A program made the translations under genes and the position numbers. Under the pieces are notes generated by a model that was not told the origin of the DNA, did no database searches, and worked only from the letters and a program-made list of their open reading frames with translations. Below, piece after piece: positions 1 to 9,796 of a DNA stretch of 64,000 nucleotides (positions are counted from its first letter, which is position 1; each line of letters starts with the position of its first letter). Origin of the DNA: Candidatus Neomicrothrix sp. UBA2974. Its GTDB lineage: Bacteria > Actinomycetota > Acidimicrobiia > Acidimicrobiales > MedAcidi-G1. The DNA is taken from positions 65,137 to 129,136 of the forward strand of contig DEAU01000014.1 of NCBI GenBank assembly GCA_002348705.1, read 5' to 3'.

Positions 1-622
1 GGTGGTGCAGGGCGTGGAACCTTCGGTAAAGGGGCACGATATGGATGAGTCTGTGGTTCAGCCAGAAATGAGCAGTTGACACCCAAACCACGCCCAGAGT
101 GGCTAGAAGCACCACCACCACCGGGTGAGTCGACCAGTCGTGGCGAAGTAACAGACCGCTGGCATAGGCCCAGTGTGTGAGAGCCTCGTACGCCGTCAAG
201 AAGCCAACGCCGCTGGTCATGGTCCAGAAGACATTGTCGCGAACCTGATGTCCAAAAGTGAATTTGGCGCCGGCACCCGGCCAACGTCGGTTGAATTTGA
301 ACTCGTCGGCCTGGGCGCGGCGGATGTAGAGCCACCAGTGAAGGCCACCGGCAATGCCCCCGACTACGACCACATTTCGGATCCAGATTTGGGCGATCCA
401 TTCCATGCCAAACGACGCCATGGCCTCATCGGGCGGGAGGAACCACTGCCAGATCGCTATCGATAGGGCCATGTAGAGAAGCACCCAGGGGTAGGTGATC
501 ATTCGGACAACCCACCGAAGTGCGGCCACTGGCCGGGGTGGCCAAGAGAAGACTGCTGGGACTTCAATCGGGACCGGAGGCTGATAGTCGCTATTGGCGA
601 CGCCTTGGTAGCCGCCGGTCAT
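1..622 (-). CDS. Membrane sterol desaturase / fatty acid hydroxylase family protein (3' end cut by window)
   Basis: An open frame runs on the minus strand from an ATG at 622 and leaves the window at its left edge after about 207 codons. The N-terminal half has hydrophobic stretches rich in Trp and Val that look like membrane spans. Near the cut end are a histidine cluster of the form H-x4-H-x3-H and a following H-x2-HH. These are the first His boxes of the fatty-acid-hydroxylase superfamily, whose members hold a di-iron centre in the membrane and hydroxylate or desaturate sterols, lipids or carotenoids. The last His box is outside the window. The gene follows glycerol kinase on the same strand with a 60-base gap, so it may be the last gene of that operon. 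The substrate cannot be told. Confidence 0.8.
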   Translation of the reverse strand, partial: MTGGYQGVANSDYQPPVPIEVPAVFSWPPRPVAALRWVVRMITYPWVLLYMALSIAIWQWFLPPDEAMASFGMEWIAQIWIRNVVVVGGIAGGLHWWLYIRRAQADEFKFNRRWPGAGAKFTFGHQVRDNVFWTMTSGVGFLTAYEALTHWAYASGLLLRHDWSTHPVVVVLLATLGVVWVSTAHFWLNHRLIHIVPLYRRFHALHH

Positions 623-682
623 CTTGCCGAAGGCACGAGGTTGGCGAGCGGCCTAAACACTGCGAAAGACTATGACTCGAGC

Positions 683-2188
683 CTAGGACCAGTCGAGGGA
701 CCGCTTAACAGCTTCGGACCAGCGCATTGCGAGGCGTTCCCGTTCAGATTGATCCATGTTCGGCCGCCAGCGTCCACCCTCGGTCCACTGGGCTCGGACC
801 GCGGAGGTATCGTCCCATACCCCCTCGGCTAGACCGGCGGCATAAGCAGCACCAAGGGCTGTGGCTTCCTCAACACGTGGTCGAACGACGTCTATACCGA
901 GGAGGTCAGCCTGGAACTGCATCAGTAGGTCGTTGACAACCATCCCGCCGTCCACACGGAGCTCTGTCATCTCCACCCTCCCGGCAATACCTTCATCATC
1001 TGCCTTGATGGATTCCACAAGTTCCGCGACCTGGAACGCCGTCGACTCGAGAACGGCTCGAGCCAAGTGTCCGCGATTAGCGAAACGAGTCAGGCCTACG
1101 AGGACCCCTCGCGCGTCGGGTCGCCAGTGGGGCGCGAATAGGCCGGAGAAAGCGGGAACCAGGTAGATATCACCGTTATCGTCGACGGTGCGGGCCAGCG
1201 CCTCCACCTCGTCCGAGTTGGTAATCAATCCGAGTTCGTCGCGGAGCCACTGGACCGTGGCTCCGGCCATGGCCACCGATCCCTCCAATGCGTATGTGGC
1301 AGTTTCGCCGGCAATCTGACAAGCGATGGTGGTGAGAAGCCCACGACTGGACGGTACGGGTGTGTTGCCGGTATTCATCAGGAGGAAGCAGCCGGTGCCG
1401 TACGTGTTCTTTGCGCTTCCGGATTCATGGCATCCCTGGCCAAATAGGGCTGCCTGCTGATCGCCGAGGATCCCAGAAATTGGTACGCCAGCAAGGTGAC
1501 CGACCCCCAGGCCCAGTCGACCGATGGATGGAACCACTTCCGGCAAGGCCACCGCTGGTATGCCCATTGCCTCTATTAGGTCTGGATTCCATTCGAGCGT
1601 GGCAAGGTCGAGCAGTAACGTCCTCGAGGCATTGGTGACATCGGTTGCGAAACGTCCGCCTTCCGGTCCACCAGTGAGATTCCAGAGAAGCCACGAGTCC
1701 ATAGTGCCGAGGAGGGCACGACCCGATTCGGTTGCGGCTCGCAGGCCATCGACTTCCTCCAGTAGCCACACTGCCTTTGGGCCGCTGAAGTATGTGGCAA
1801 GCGGCAACCCAGTACTGCTTCGAAACCGGTCAGTGCCACCGTTAGCCGCAAGTCTCTCCACAATGCCTGCGCTGCGTGTGTCCTGCCAAACGATTGCAGG
1901 TGCTAGTGGACAGCCGGTTAATCGGTCCCATGCAACGAGGGTCTCGCGCTGGTTGGTTATACCGATCGCGGCCAGATCGCCAGCCGCTAGGTCGGCTTCG
2001 GACAGCGCCTCCGATATGCAGGTCATAACGTTTTCGAGGATCTCGGCAGCATCATGTTCCACCCAGCCGGGGCGGGGTAGGTGCTGGGCATGGGGCCGCT
2101 GAGCTGCTGCGACGACCGATCCGTCCTCGTCCACGACCAGGAACCGGGTACTTGTAGTTCCCTGGTCGATGGCACCGACGAGGGGCAC
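683..2188 (-). CDS. glpK: Glycerol kinase
   Basis: FGGY-family kinase that phosphorylates glycerol to glycerol 3-phosphate in the cytoplasm. The N-terminus carries the ATP-phosphate motif [12 protein letters not shown]. Further on are WQDTR (substrate side), a YGTGCF loop and [19 protein letters not shown] near the C-terminus, all typical of GlpK. The frame is open to 2326, but homology begins only at the GTG at 2188. That start gives 501 residues, which matches the usual GlpK length of about 500, and places it just after the stop of the upstream gene (TGA at 2191-2193). A TTG at 2194 overlapping that stop is an alternative start. No glpF or glpD lies next to it. Confidence 0.93.
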   Translation of the reverse strand: MPLVGAIDQGTTSTRFLVVDEDGSVVAAAQRPHAQHLPRPGWVEHDAAEILENVMTCISEALSEADLAAGDLAAIGITNQRETLVAWDRLTGCPLAPAIVWQDTRSAGIVERLAANGGTDRFRSSTGLPLATYFSGPKAVWLLEEVDGLRAATESGRALLGTMDSWLLWNLTGGPEGGRFATDVTNASRTLLLDLATLEWNPDLIEAMGIPAVALPEVVPSIGRLGLGVGHLAGVPISGILGDQQAALFGQGCHESGSAKNTYGTGCFLLMNTGNTPVPSSRGLLTTIACQIAGETATYALEGSVAMAGATVQWLRDELGLITNSDEVEALARTVDDNGDIYLVPAFSGLFAPHWRPDARGVLVGLTRFANRGHLARAVLESTAFQVAELVESIKADDEGIAGRVEMTELRVDGGMVVNDLLMQFQADLLGIDVVRPRVEEATALGAAYAAGLAEGVWDDTSAVRAQWTEGGRWRPNMDQSERERLAMRWSEAVKRSLDWS

Positions 2189-2190
2189 GA

Positions 2191-2865
2191 TCAACCGCCC
2201 CGTCCGTTGGCTAATCCTGGGCCTCGGGCCCAGTCGGCTACGTAGGCGGGGACGGATTCCCCACTGGTGTCCTCGCCGGGTAATGGTCCGCCCGCCGAAA
2301 TGCCGAGGGGGATCAGGCCCGCCCACGTGTCTTCGGCCATGTCCTCGTCGTCATCAATCGGCGGACCAGTCCTCTCCTTCATCGAGCACTCCTTCAACGA
2401 CAAGGCGAGACCGGTGGTGTTTCGAACCTCGGTGGCTGTCACGGGACGGATAGCGGCTACCCGACCCGGGATCACGTGATCAACGAAGCGATCGAGGGCC
2501 TGTACTTTTTCGTCGTAGTCAGTGACCACCACCGTTTTTCCCATCACTACCACCGAGCGATAGTTCATCGAGTGGCGGAGGCCGGATCTGGCCAGAACCT
2601 GGCCATCGAGCAGGGTGACCGTCACACAAATCTCGGCCCCCTTCTTGGCAGTCCTGAGTAGACAGCTAGCCGGTGATTCATGGAGGAGAAGGTGGTCTCC
2701 GTCACGGGCATACAGCATCGGAATCACGACCGGGTGTACACCCGTGTCGCTTCCGGTGATCAGTCCTACGTGAACACCGAGGCCCTCGTCGAGAACCGCG
2801 TCAATAGCAGTCCGGGCGGTAACCGCCCGGTCGGGCTTTCGTCGGAGTTTGGTGCGATCGCTCAT
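2191..2865 (-). CDS. Pyridoxamine 5'-phosphate oxidase-fold protein (nitroreductase/NimA-like)
   Basis: A 224-residue protein starting at the ATG at 2865. A longer upstream frame exists but shows no homology. The central part, with a V-x-x-G-L-I-T stretch, [15 protein letters not shown] and the later [19 protein letters not shown], is the split beta-barrel of the PNPOx-like/NimA family. These small flavin-binding proteins are often annotated as pyridoxamine 5'-phosphate oxidase family or FMN-dependent reductases. An acidic C-terminal tail of about 50 residues is less conserved. It sits between phzF-like and glpK genes, with 10 bases to the former and a junction at the glpK start, so all three are probably co-transcribed. 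True PNPOx activity is not implied. Confidence 0.8.
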   Translation of the reverse strand: MSDRTKLRRKPDRAVTARTAIDAVLDEGLGVHVGLITGSDTGVHPVVIPMLYARDGDHLLLHESPASCLLRTAKKGAEICVTVTLLDGQVLARSGLRHSMNYRSVVVMGKTVVVTDYDEKVQALDRFVDHVIPGRVAAIRPVTATEVRNTTGLALSLKECSMKERTGPPIDDDEDMAEDTWAGLIPLGISAGGPLPGEDTSGESVPAYVADWARGPGLANGRGG

Positions 2866-2875
2866 GCCGTGCCAA

Positions 2876-3679
2876 TTACGCCAGAAGTTTCCCGTGGACC
2901 ACCGTGACAGCCCGGCCGGACAGATGCACTCGGTCGTCGACGAGTTGGACGCCGATTTCTCCACCGCGGGCCGAGGCTTGTTCGGCTCGGAAGGCGTTGC
3001 CGATCCGGGACGCCCACCAAGCAGCCAGAGTGGTATGCGCCGAGCCGGTCACAGGATCTTCCGGTATACCGGTTCGAGGCGCGAAGAAGCGTGACACCAC
3101 GTCCATATCGTCGCGATCATCACAGGCGGCGGTCACGATCACCCCTCGGGGTGCCAATCCTGCGATACCTGCCATATCTGGATTGCAGCTTCGGACCTCC
3201 GCCGCCCCACCAACTTCGACGAGAAGGTCTGTGGCCCCCTTCGCCGCCGCGAGTACCCGAGTTCCCACAGCATCCGACATAGCGGTCCCCACTTCACAAC
3301 TCTCGATTACGTCTACTGGAAAGTCGAGTCGGATTGTGTCGTCCTCCACAATGGCTGACAGCCGACCTGACCGCGTGTGGAAACCCATTTCACCCTCTGC
3401 ACCGTGCTCGGTGGCCAGAACGTGGGCAGTCGCCAACGTCGCATGTCCGCAGAGGTCGACTTCCACTGTCGGCGTGAACCACCGCAGTTCCCACTCCCCC
3501 ACGTTCCCTTTCTCCATACCCGGCAATGGATGACAGAAGGCGGTCTCTGAGAGATTCATTTCGCTGGCGACGGCCTGCATCCACGCAGCATCGGCGGGCG
3601 CATCCATTACCAGTACTGCGGCGGGATTGCCGCAAAACGGCCGGTCAGCGAACGCGTCGACTTGGACGAACTCTTGCAT
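2876..3679 (-). CDS. PhzF family isomerase/epimerase
   Basis: A 267-residue protein that begins with the family signature QVDAFADRPFCGNPAAV and contains NLSETAFCHP, whose Glu is the general acid/base of PhzF enzymes. Later segments FFAPRTGIPEDPVTGSAHTTLA and LSGRA also match. The length fits the diaminopimelate-epimerase-like two-lobed fold (260-300 residues). Family members isomerise small cyclic or unsaturated acids, and most bacterial paralogues have unknown substrates. It is the first gene of the minus-strand set ending in glpK. The 241-base gap at 3680-3920 separates it from a divergent gene and must hold both promoters. Confidence 0.88.
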   Translation of the reverse strand: MQEFVQVDAFADRPFCGNPAAVLVMDAPADAAWMQAVASEMNLSETAFCHPLPGMEKGNVGEWELRWFTPTVEVDLCGHATLATAHVLATEHGAEGEMGFHTRSGRLSAIVEDDTIRLDFPVDVIESCEVGTAMSDAVGTRVLAAAKGATDLLVEVGGAAEVRSCNPDMAGIAGLAPRGVIVTAACDDRDDMDVVSRFFAPRTGIPEDPVTGSAHTTLAAWWASRIGNAFRAEQASARGGEIGVQLVDDRVHLSGRAVTVVHGKLLA

Positions 3680-3920
3680 CGAAGGAATCCTCGCAGACGT
3701 CAGATGGTTACTGCACCAGAAGCGCCGAAGCGGGAGCCCTGAACACCTGCGTCGGCTTGGTTAACCGCAACTTTCCAATGAATTCCATGAGGACGTCCCC
3801 TGTCCACCCCATCCCGATCAGCCGAATATCCGAATTCACGAATGCTGTACCGAGTGTCGTGGACTACCTGCAACCCTGCCAACATGACGACTAACTCCAA
3901 ATCTGGCTAGGGAGGAAACC

Positions 3921-4841
3921 TTGGTTCCCCTCGACGAGACCTATGACGGCACCTTCCCCTTTGTGCCCCACACTTTCTCGGGCCACGGTTTCCTGCAGCA
4001 TTACGTGGATGAGGGACCCCGGGACGCCGAGCCGATTGTGCTGTTGCACGGCGAACCCACCTGGGGATACCTGTACCGACACATGATCGCTCCACTTGCA
4101 GAGCAGTACCGCGTAGTGGTTCCCGACCACATGGGCTTCGGCAAGTCCGAGACTCCGCAGGATCGCGAGTACACGCTGCAGGGCCATACCGAAAACCTGA
4201 TAGCTCTCACTGAGCACCTTGACCTGAGAGATATCACGTTCTTCGGCCAAGACTGGGGCGGACCGATCGCCACTGCGTTCACCGTTCGTCACCCGGACCG
4301 CGTGAAACGAATCGTGTATGCGAACTCGATAGCCGGATATGGGCGGATTGGAGAGCAGGATGCGACCCCGCTTACGAAGTCACGGTGGTTCACCTGGATA
4401 GGTGATGGACTGGACTCGGGACGAACCGAGGATGTCCTGTTAAATCTCGGCTCAACGGTCTTGTCGGTGATGAAGATCACCGGGTTCACCAACTCCGCAG
4501 CAATCGACGACACCTGGATCCGGGCATACTCCGACCCGTTCCCTGACCGGGAATCGGCCATCGGAGGACTCGAGTTTCCCTTGGACGCCTATCTGGGACG
4601 CATTGCCGACTACGTGATCGCCGGCGCCAACGGTGTGCCAGAACTGAGGTCTAAGCCAGCCATGTTGTTGGAGGGCATGGAGGACAGAGCTATCCCACCA
4701 GACCTAGCCATTGCCGACTTTCGTGCACTGTGGCCGGAAGCGCCGGTAGTGGAAATGCCTGGAGTGGGCCACTACTGCCAAGAAGACGCACCTGAGGTTC
4801 TAGTGGCCAATGTCCTCCAGTTCATCCAGAAGAATCCATAG
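3921..4841 (+). CDS. Haloalkane dehalogenase-like alpha/beta hydrolase
   Basis: A 306-residue alpha/beta hydrolase. The oxyanion region HGEPTWGYLYR (residues 43-53) and nucleophile elbow GQDWGG (Asp111, Trp112) match haloalkane dehalogenases of the DhlA-like subgroup, where the Trp after the nucleophile helps bind the leaving halide. His284 in GVGHYCQED is the likely catalytic base. Such enzymes hydrolyse carbon-halogen bonds to alcohols without cofactors, but some relatives are ordinary esterases or epoxide hydrolases. The start is TTG at 3921, supported by GGGAGG about five bases upstream; no ATG fits. It stands alone on the plus strand. A second enzyme of this type is at 35763-36701. Confidence 0.82.
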   Translation: MVPLDETYDGTFPFVPHTFSGHGFLQHYVDEGPRDAEPIVLLHGEPTWGYLYRHMIAPLAEQYRVVVPDHMGFGKSETPQDREYTLQGHTENLIALTEHLDLRDITFFGQDWGGPIATAFTVRHPDRVKRIVYANSIAGYGRIGEQDATPLTKSRWFTWIGDGLDSGRTEDVLLNLGSTVLSVMKITGFTNSAAIDDTWIRAYSDPFPDRESAIGGLEFPLDAYLGRIADYVIAGANGVPELRSKPAMLLEGMEDRAIPPDLAIADFRALWPEAPVVEMPGVGHYCQEDAPEVLVANVLQFIQKNP

Positions 4842-4867
4842 AACCGCACACCTGAAGGCGATATCGG

Positions 4868-5821
4868 CTACTGGATTCCGCCGAGGTGACTATCAGCGTC
4901 TGAGGCAACCTGGTCGGGCCAGTTGGTTCGCCAAACTTCAGACTGGACGTAGCCCATAGGTATAGACCGCATCTCGAAGTGCTCCAATGGCGCAAGGAGC
5001 GGCTCGGCTACCACGGCATGGTTCGGAACCACGAAGAATGGTGCGCTATAGCGCTCTGCTCCGGCAACATTGCTAACCCGATGTGGCGTCGAAACAAGGC
5101 GCCCTCCTGACCACACCTCCAGAACGTCCCCCACGTTGATCAACAGTGCGCCCTCCGGACAGAAGGCCTTTACCCAGCGTCCATCTCGAGTTCGGACCTC
5201 TAGGCCTCCTACCGGGTCCGGATCTAGCATTGTCACCACGGAGATGTCTTTGTGTGGATGAAAACCCGGCGACCGGTCCTCTGGCTGCTTCGCCGGATAG
5301 TGCAAAAGGGTCACATTGGTGAGCGGTGCCTCCATTCCTCGAGAGAGGATTTCGTAATCGAGGCCGAGCTCGTTTGCCAGGATGATCAGCAGGCGGTCAG
5401 CGAGTCCTTCCATAGCAGACCACCACGAGGTCACGACGTCGGGCATCTCCGGAAGATGATCCGGCCAGAGGTTTGATCCGTAGAGACTGCACTCGCCGCG
5501 GACCGGATGTCCGGGCGGGCACTCCCAGTGCAACTTGTAGCCCTCGAAGGCGTCGGCCGGAGCACCGTTGTCCCGGTTCGGAGTAAAAAATCGCAAGGGA
5601 ATGAAGCCCCGATAGTTGTCGGGCTGCACCGCACAGCGTCGTTTTGCGGCATCGTCGACAGCGAACAAGGCGACAAGGAGTCGACGCATGGCTACCAACT
5701 CGCAATGCTGTACCCCGTGGCCCCGTACTGCGGCGAACCCTGTTGTCGCGAAAGCATCTATCAGGCCGCGGCTATCGGCTAGGTCGACCACCGGAATGCT
5801 GCTCGCGGACCATTCTGCCAT
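4868..5821 (-). CDS. Isopenicillin-N-synthase-like Fe(II)/2-oxoglutarate oxygenase
   Basis: A 317-residue protein with the layout of the IPNS/2OG-Fe(II) oxygenase family. It has an N-terminal DIOX_N-like part (GFAAVRGHGV) and a C-terminal jelly roll. The iron triad is visible as His190-x-Asp192 (in FHPHKDISVV) and His247 (STPHRV), and the 2OG carboxylate-binding R-x-S is Arg257/Ser259. It should hydroxylate, desaturate or cyclise a small molecule using Fe(II), O2 and probably 2-oxoglutarate. Its ATG overlaps the TGA of the preceding peptidase gene (TGATG at 5819-5823), a sign of translational coupling. It is the last gene of the six-gene operon 4868-11851. Confidence 0.87.
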   Translation of the reverse strand: MAEWSASSIPVVDLADSRGLIDAFATTGFAAVRGHGVQHCELVAMRRLLVALFAVDDAAKRRCAVQPDNYRGFIPLRFFTPNRDNGAPADAFEGYKLHWECPPGHPVRGECSLYGSNLWPDHLPEMPDVVTSWWSAMEGLADRLLIILANELGLDYEILSRGMEAPLTNVTLLHYPAKQPEDRSPGFHPHKDISVVTMLDPDPVGGLEVRTRDGRWVKAFCPEGALLINVGDVLEVWSGGRLVSTPHRVSNVAGAERYSAPFFVVPNHAVVAEPLLAPLEHFEMRSIPMGYVQSEVWRTNWPDQVASDADSHLGGIQ

Positions 5822-7002
5822 CAGATAATTGGCAACTCCGGCGGAGCCCGGCGAGACAGCAGTTCGGGCCCGCCGGCTCGAACGACCAAATTCTCCTCAT
5901 GAACCATCATCCGGCCCGCGGCCCATGTCAGCCCTGGTTCGAGGGTAAGAACCATGCCCTCCTCAATCACCGTCCCGTCATCCACTGTGTGCGACGGCCA
6001 CTCAGTGACCTGCATTCCCAAGCCATGTCCAAGCCGACCCACAGAATTTCCCAACGAACCACCGGCTTCTAACACATTCGACATGGCCTGCCAGAGGTCA
6101 CTGGTTGTCGCACCGGGCCGCACCGCTGCCAAGCCAGCTTCGGTCGCGTTCCAGACGACCTGATAGGCGCGTCTCGCGTCATCGGCTGCGTGGCCAAACG
6201 CTACGTACCGATCAAAATCGCTCGAATAACCATCGTAAGTTGAACCTGTATCAAACATGAGAAGATCGCCCGCTTCTATCAGGCGATCCGAAGGCTGCTT
6301 GATGATGTCGTCAAAGCCTGGACCTGTTGCACCTACGAGGTAGGGGACGTCGTCAGCGCCCCTCTCCAATAGGTCAATCTTGAATGCCTGAAACGCTTCT
6401 CGTTCGGTCATACCGACCGATAGAAGTCCACCAATGCCCTCAAAGGCTCCGGACACCACGTCGCAAATATGGGAGACCTTGCCGATCTCCCGATCGGATT
6501 TCACCATGCGTAGCCTTCGCACGATGTCGGTTGCATCGACGAAGAAAGCAGGCGTGACTCGGGCTCGTAAAGCGTCGAGGTCACTCAGCGGCATACGAAC
6601 GTGCGTCTCATGTCCCATCGGGAGACCGATGCGGACCTCATCACCGGAACCGTCGACCTGTCCTGCTAAGACCTCCTCGATGGTCTCAACCAGAAGGCAC
6701 AATCCATCGTCAGCCGGGCGGGGTGCCGGCCAAGTTCGGATGTCATCCACCCATGTTGTTCCCATTGCCGAAGCTCCGATGTTGGGAATCACGGCTATCG
6801 GACGCCCATCTGCCGGCAAGACTACGAACCACGGTCGGGTCGGACTTTGCCAAAACGGCGTGTGGAAGCCGGTAAAGTAACGGACTTCCGGTTCAGTGCA
6901 CACCAGCAGTGCCGCCAGCCCCCGCTCGGCCATCATCGCCTGGGCCCGGGCTGCCCGGGCCTCGTACTCGGCGTCTGGAAAGCCCCGCTCAGGCGTTCTC
7001 AC
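5821..7002 (-). CDS. M24 family metallopeptidase (Xaa-Pro aminopeptidase / ectoine-hydrolase-like)
   Basis: A 393-residue pita-bread-fold protein with a creatinase-type N-terminal domain and an M24 catalytic domain. All five metal ligands appear present: Asp251 and Asp262 (FDTG...SSDFDR), His326 (GHGLGM), Glu355 (LEPG) and a Glu in VHEEN near residue 370. The family includes prolidase, creatinase and ectoine hydrolase DoeA/EutD. Its partner gene directly upstream is an Asp/Glu-racemase-fold protein, a pairing also seen in ectoine utilisation clusters (EutD with EutA). That makes hydrolysis of a cyclic or N-substituted amino acid more likely than peptide cleavage, though this remains inference. 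The start overlaps the upstream stop by four bases. Confidence 0.85.
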   Translation of the reverse strand: MRTPERGFPDAEYEARAARAQAMMAERGLAALLVCTEPEVRYFTGFHTPFWQSPTRPWFVVLPADGRPIAVIPNIGASAMGTTWVDDIRTWPAPRPADDGLCLLVETIEEVLAGQVDGSGDEVRIGLPMGHETHVRMPLSDLDALRARVTPAFFVDATDIVRRLRMVKSDREIGKVSHICDVVSGAFEGIGGLLSVGMTEREAFQAFKIDLLERGADDVPYLVGATGPGFDDIIKQPSDRLIEAGDLLMFDTGSTYDGYSSDFDRYVAFGHAADDARRAYQVVWNATEAGLAAVRPGATTSDLWQAMSNVLEAGGSLGNSVGRLGHGLGMQVTEWPSHTVDDGTVIEEGMVLTLEPGLTWAAGRMMVHEENLVVRAGGPELLSRRAPPELPII

Positions 7003-7841
7003 CTGGGCTCTCCTACCGGCACACCGTCTAGGTCGAGGTGATAGAGGCGGCCCAGACCCTCAATACGGTCCTGGATCCCGGCTAGGCGCAGCAGGTGCCA
7101 GCCGAAGGCGAGGTTGCTGGACACCACCGGCACACCCAACTCGTTCTCTAGCGCACCAGCGACGCCGAATGCCCTCAAACTGGTGCATGACACGAAAGCA
7201 GCTTCCGGACGGCGGCCCGTAGCTTCCTCGGCCGCCCTCACCAGCTGGCGGACCCCGTCGGCCACCGTCTCCTCGGTCATCCGGGCCACCGTGGCGTCGC
7301 TCTCCTCAAGAAACGATCCTGCAGCCACCACCTCGAGTCCGCGCTCACCAAGTAGGCCGGTGATCCCGGAAGTGACTTCGGCGCTGTATGGCGTCACCAC
7401 GACGACCTGCTGTGCCGATAGTGCTGACAGGGCCGACAGCACGGCTGATATGGGATTGGTGTTGGGCACATCAGGATGGGCGACTCGCAGGACGCTGGAA
7501 ACTCGCTCCTCACCAATCAGCGTGGCAGCCGATGTGCAGCCGTAGCCCACTACGTCCAGGCAGAGCGCCGGCGGCAGCAGTTTCGCCGCCTCCGGGATTC
7601 GCTCCTCCATTCCAAGCAGGGTCTCCGGGGTGACCCTGTCCTCCATGGCGATTCGGGTGGCGAATGCAGCCACGCCATCTGGCCACAGGCGGCTCAGTTC
7701 GGCCTCGACAGTCTGGTCGTTCTCTAGGACTACTAGGCCGACGCGGGCTCGGGCGCCGAACCCACTGTCTGTGGAGAACTCGAGGGAAGTCAGGGCACCA
7801 TTGTCTGGGCGAGCATTAGGCGCATTCTGATAGGTCGTCAC
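6999..7841 (-). CDS. Asp/Glu racemase-fold protein (maleate isomerase / arylmalonate decarboxylase / EutA-like)
   Basis: A 280-residue protein of the aspartate/glutamate racemase superfamily. The two catalytic Cys positions are visible as GYGCTSA (about residue 115) and SCTSLRAFG (about 220). That pair is shared by maleate cis-trans isomerase, arylmalonate decarboxylase and the ectoine-utilisation protein EutA. The middle carries VVVVTPYSAEV, usual in this group. The first 30 residues look like a leader extension without homology. It overlaps genes on both sides by four bases (ATGA type), so it belongs firmly to the operon. The exact reaction is not readable. Confidence 0.82.
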   Translation of the reverse strand: MTTYQNAPNARPDNGALTSLEFSTDSGFGARARVGLVVLENDQTVEAELSRLWPDGVAAFATRIAMEDRVTPETLLGMEERIPEAAKLLPPALCLDVVGYGCTSAATLIGEERVSSVLRVAHPDVPNTNPISAVLSALSALSAQQVVVVTPYSAEVTSGITGLLGERGLEVVAAGSFLEESDATVARMTEETVADGVRQLVRAAEEATGRRPEAAFVSCTSLRAFGVAGALENELGVPVVSSNLAFGWHLLRLAGIQDRIEGLGRLYHLDLDGVPVGEPR

Positions 7842-8704
7842 GTAGGCACTCCCCGAGCCTGCTGGTCAAAGAACGATGCCGTCTCGGGTACCTCTGCGAT
7901 CGGCATCTCGTACTCCACGCAACGAATCCGGCCTGTCGCGACACCTCTGACTAGTTCACCTTCGTTCGCGCTTGGAAGGTGGTTGGGGTGAAGGATTCGG
8001 CTGTCCTCAGACCGATAGCTGAAAATCGACAGGGTTCGCGACACCTCGGTCAGGTTTGGCCCCGATCCGTGGACGAGACGGGTGTGCATCAGGCACGCCG
8101 TGCCAGCCGGACCGTAGCAGTCCACTGAATCACCAAGCCCGGCCAGGTCCCCTTCGGCGATGGTGCCGGTGAATATCCCATCCTGCCAGTGATCAAAGAT
8201 TGCCCCGCGGTGCGTGCCCGGCACTACTTCCAACGGCCCGTTCTCCGGCGTAACGTCGTCCACGAACAGCAGTACAGCCAACATGTCATCATTGGTATGA
8301 GCCTCGTAGGCAAAGTCCTGGTGGAACCGGATCTCGGTGGCTGTACCGGGCTGTTTGCAGTTGGTCTTCACGTTGTTGACCACGATGTTCGGGCCGATCA
8401 CCTGTGCGGCTGCGTCGACCAGTGGACTGTCACGCATGACCCGCAGGTGGGCCTGGCACACCTCCTGGGGGGACGCCACTCGTCGCAGAGCCGGAAGGTC
8501 AACAGAATGGCCGGGCTGAACGTCAAACCGAGGGCGGTGGTCCATCGTCTCTCCCCATGGACCGCTATGACCGCGACTCTCCTCAACCCAGCCTGCAACC
8601 GCCGCACGCAGGTCCACCAGATCGTTCGCTGACACGGCATCAGCCATCATCACGTAGCCGTCCCGCCAGAAGGCGTCTACCTGCTCTTTGCTCAATGGTC
8701 CCAT
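7838..8704 (-). CDS. Phytanoyl-CoA dioxygenase (PhyH) family oxygenase
   Basis: A 288-residue protein from an ATG at 8704, beginning MGPLSKEQVDAFWRDGYV, the usual PhyH opening. The Fe(II) ligands are His128-x-Asp130 (RFHQD) and His212 (RLVHGSGPN). Arg223 is in the right place to bind 2-oxoglutarate, and the segment PLEVVPGTHRG is typical. PhyH relatives such as EctD hydroxylate compatible solutes, while others act on halogenated or phosphonate compounds. The frame is open far upstream (to 8926) into the preceding gene, and a GTG at 8743 that overlaps that gene's end is an alternative start. It is one of three Fe/2OG-type oxygenases in this operon. Confidence 0.87.
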   Translation of the reverse strand: MGPLSKEQVDAFWRDGYVMMADAVSANDLVDLRAAVAGWVEESRGHSGPWGETMDHRPRFDVQPGHSVDLPALRRVASPQEVCQAHLRVMRDSPLVDAAAQVIGPNIVVNNVKTNCKQPGTATEIRFHQDFAYEAHTNDDMLAVLLFVDDVTPENGPLEVVPGTHRGAIFDHWQDGIFTGTIAEGDLAGLGDSVDCYGPAGTACLMHTRLVHGSGPNLTEVSRTLSIFSYRSEDSRILHPNHLPSANEGELVRGVATGRIRCVEYEMPIAEVPETASFFDQQARGVPT

Positions 8705-8729
8705 CAGCGCGAGTCTGCCTTGCGTACCG

Positions 8730-9791
8730 TCAGATGTGGTCACCCCGCGCTCCGTTGATTCCGCTGCGGGGCTCGTGTTCGTAATGTTCGATGGGTGGCG
8801 GCTCGGTGCGCATTTCACGGATAGTCCGCTGGATGTCTGCCACTGCGTGCTCGAGAAGGCCAGCAGCCGTTGCCTGGTCGATTCCATAAGGAACTGTGGC
8901 GAGAAGGTCCTCGAGGCGTCCCACACCCCGCCAAGCAGCGTGCCGAACCCATTCGGTTGGTAAGACAGCTGGATCGTCTACGCCAACCAGATCCTGCGAG
9001 CGGGACTGGTCATCCCGGGAACGGTCAAGAGCTACGTAGCCGTTGACCATAGTGATTCGTTCGGCCGCCTCGGTCAGCGGCCCACCACGGTGGACAACCA
9101 TGTTTCCGTGTATGGCGACCGCCCACCCCGGCCCACCGAAGTCGGGGGCCATCACCCTGTCGGCAGGTGGCCTCTCCCCGCTCGCTGCCAACTCAGCTGC
9201 CTCAGTCTTCGTTCCGAGAAAGACTTCAAATCTTCCACCCGGCAAGGTCCGCGGATCGGTTACCGGCATGACATAGTCGAGTGGCAACGTGTCATGGTGC
9301 CATTTGTCCACAGCTTCGCCGACTCTGGTTGGCTCGTAGTTGAGATGCCCAAGGTGGACCGGCATGGAGTGTGGTGCCACTTCTGTTCGGTAGATAGACG
9401 ACAGAAGCTCAGTGACTTCGGGCGCCAGACACAGGGCACGCAGCCATCGGGAACGGTGGCAGCCGCCACGCACCATGTTGTCGATCCGTTCCCGAGCCCG
9501 GGCCCCGTATGGACGGAGGCGGCGAGCCACGTCCAGAAGGATTGCCGCACCCTCGTCGGAGAGCACTTTGAACGGTGATGAGAAGGCAACCGGGCTAGCC
9601 GTTGGGGCGATGTCGTCCTCCTCGTAGCCGAGGTCGGCCAGCATCACCACGTCTTCGGGTGGCTGGGGATCGAGGTGTAGAGACGGGTCAAAGGTCGGTT
9701 CGTTCTCAAACCATTCGTAGCCCGGTGGCTGGACCTCCGGAAACGCCAGTGGAAGGCGGGTCTGGTCCACGCTTGTGTTCAATTCACTCAT
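8730..9791 (-). CDS. Putative Fe(II)/2-oxoglutarate-type oxygenase
   Basis: A 353-residue protein with no confident family name. A double-stranded beta-helix iron site can be read: His165-x-Asp167 in KWHHDTLPLDYVM, His234 in NMVVHRGGP and Arg245 in ERITMVNGY. Order and spacing (HxD, then about 65 residues to the distal His, then Arg) agree with a PhyH-like or prolyl-hydroxylase-like oxygenase. The first 70 residues are acidic and proline rich, with no motif. It lies 25 bases upstream of the PhyH gene and 5 bases downstream of the flavin oxidoreductase gene, so it is co-transcribed with both. Substrate unknown. Confidence 0.68.
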   Translation of the reverse strand: MSELNTSVDQTRLPLAFPEVQPPGYEWFENEPTFDPSLHLDPQPPEDVVMLADLGYEEDDIAPTASPVAFSSPFKVLSDEGAAILLDVARRLRPYGARARERIDNMVRGGCHRSRWLRALCLAPEVTELLSSIYRTEVAPHSMPVHLGHLNYEPTRVGEAVDKWHHDTLPLDYVMPVTDPRTLPGGRFEVFLGTKTEAAELAASGERPPADRVMAPDFGGPGWAVAIHGNMVVHRGGPLTEAAERITMVNGYVALDRSRDDQSRSQDLVGVDDPAVLPTEWVRHAAWRGVGRLEDLLATVPYGIDQATAAGLLEHAVADIQRTIREMRTEPPPIEHYEHEPRSGINGARGDHI

Positions 9792-9796
9792 CGTGG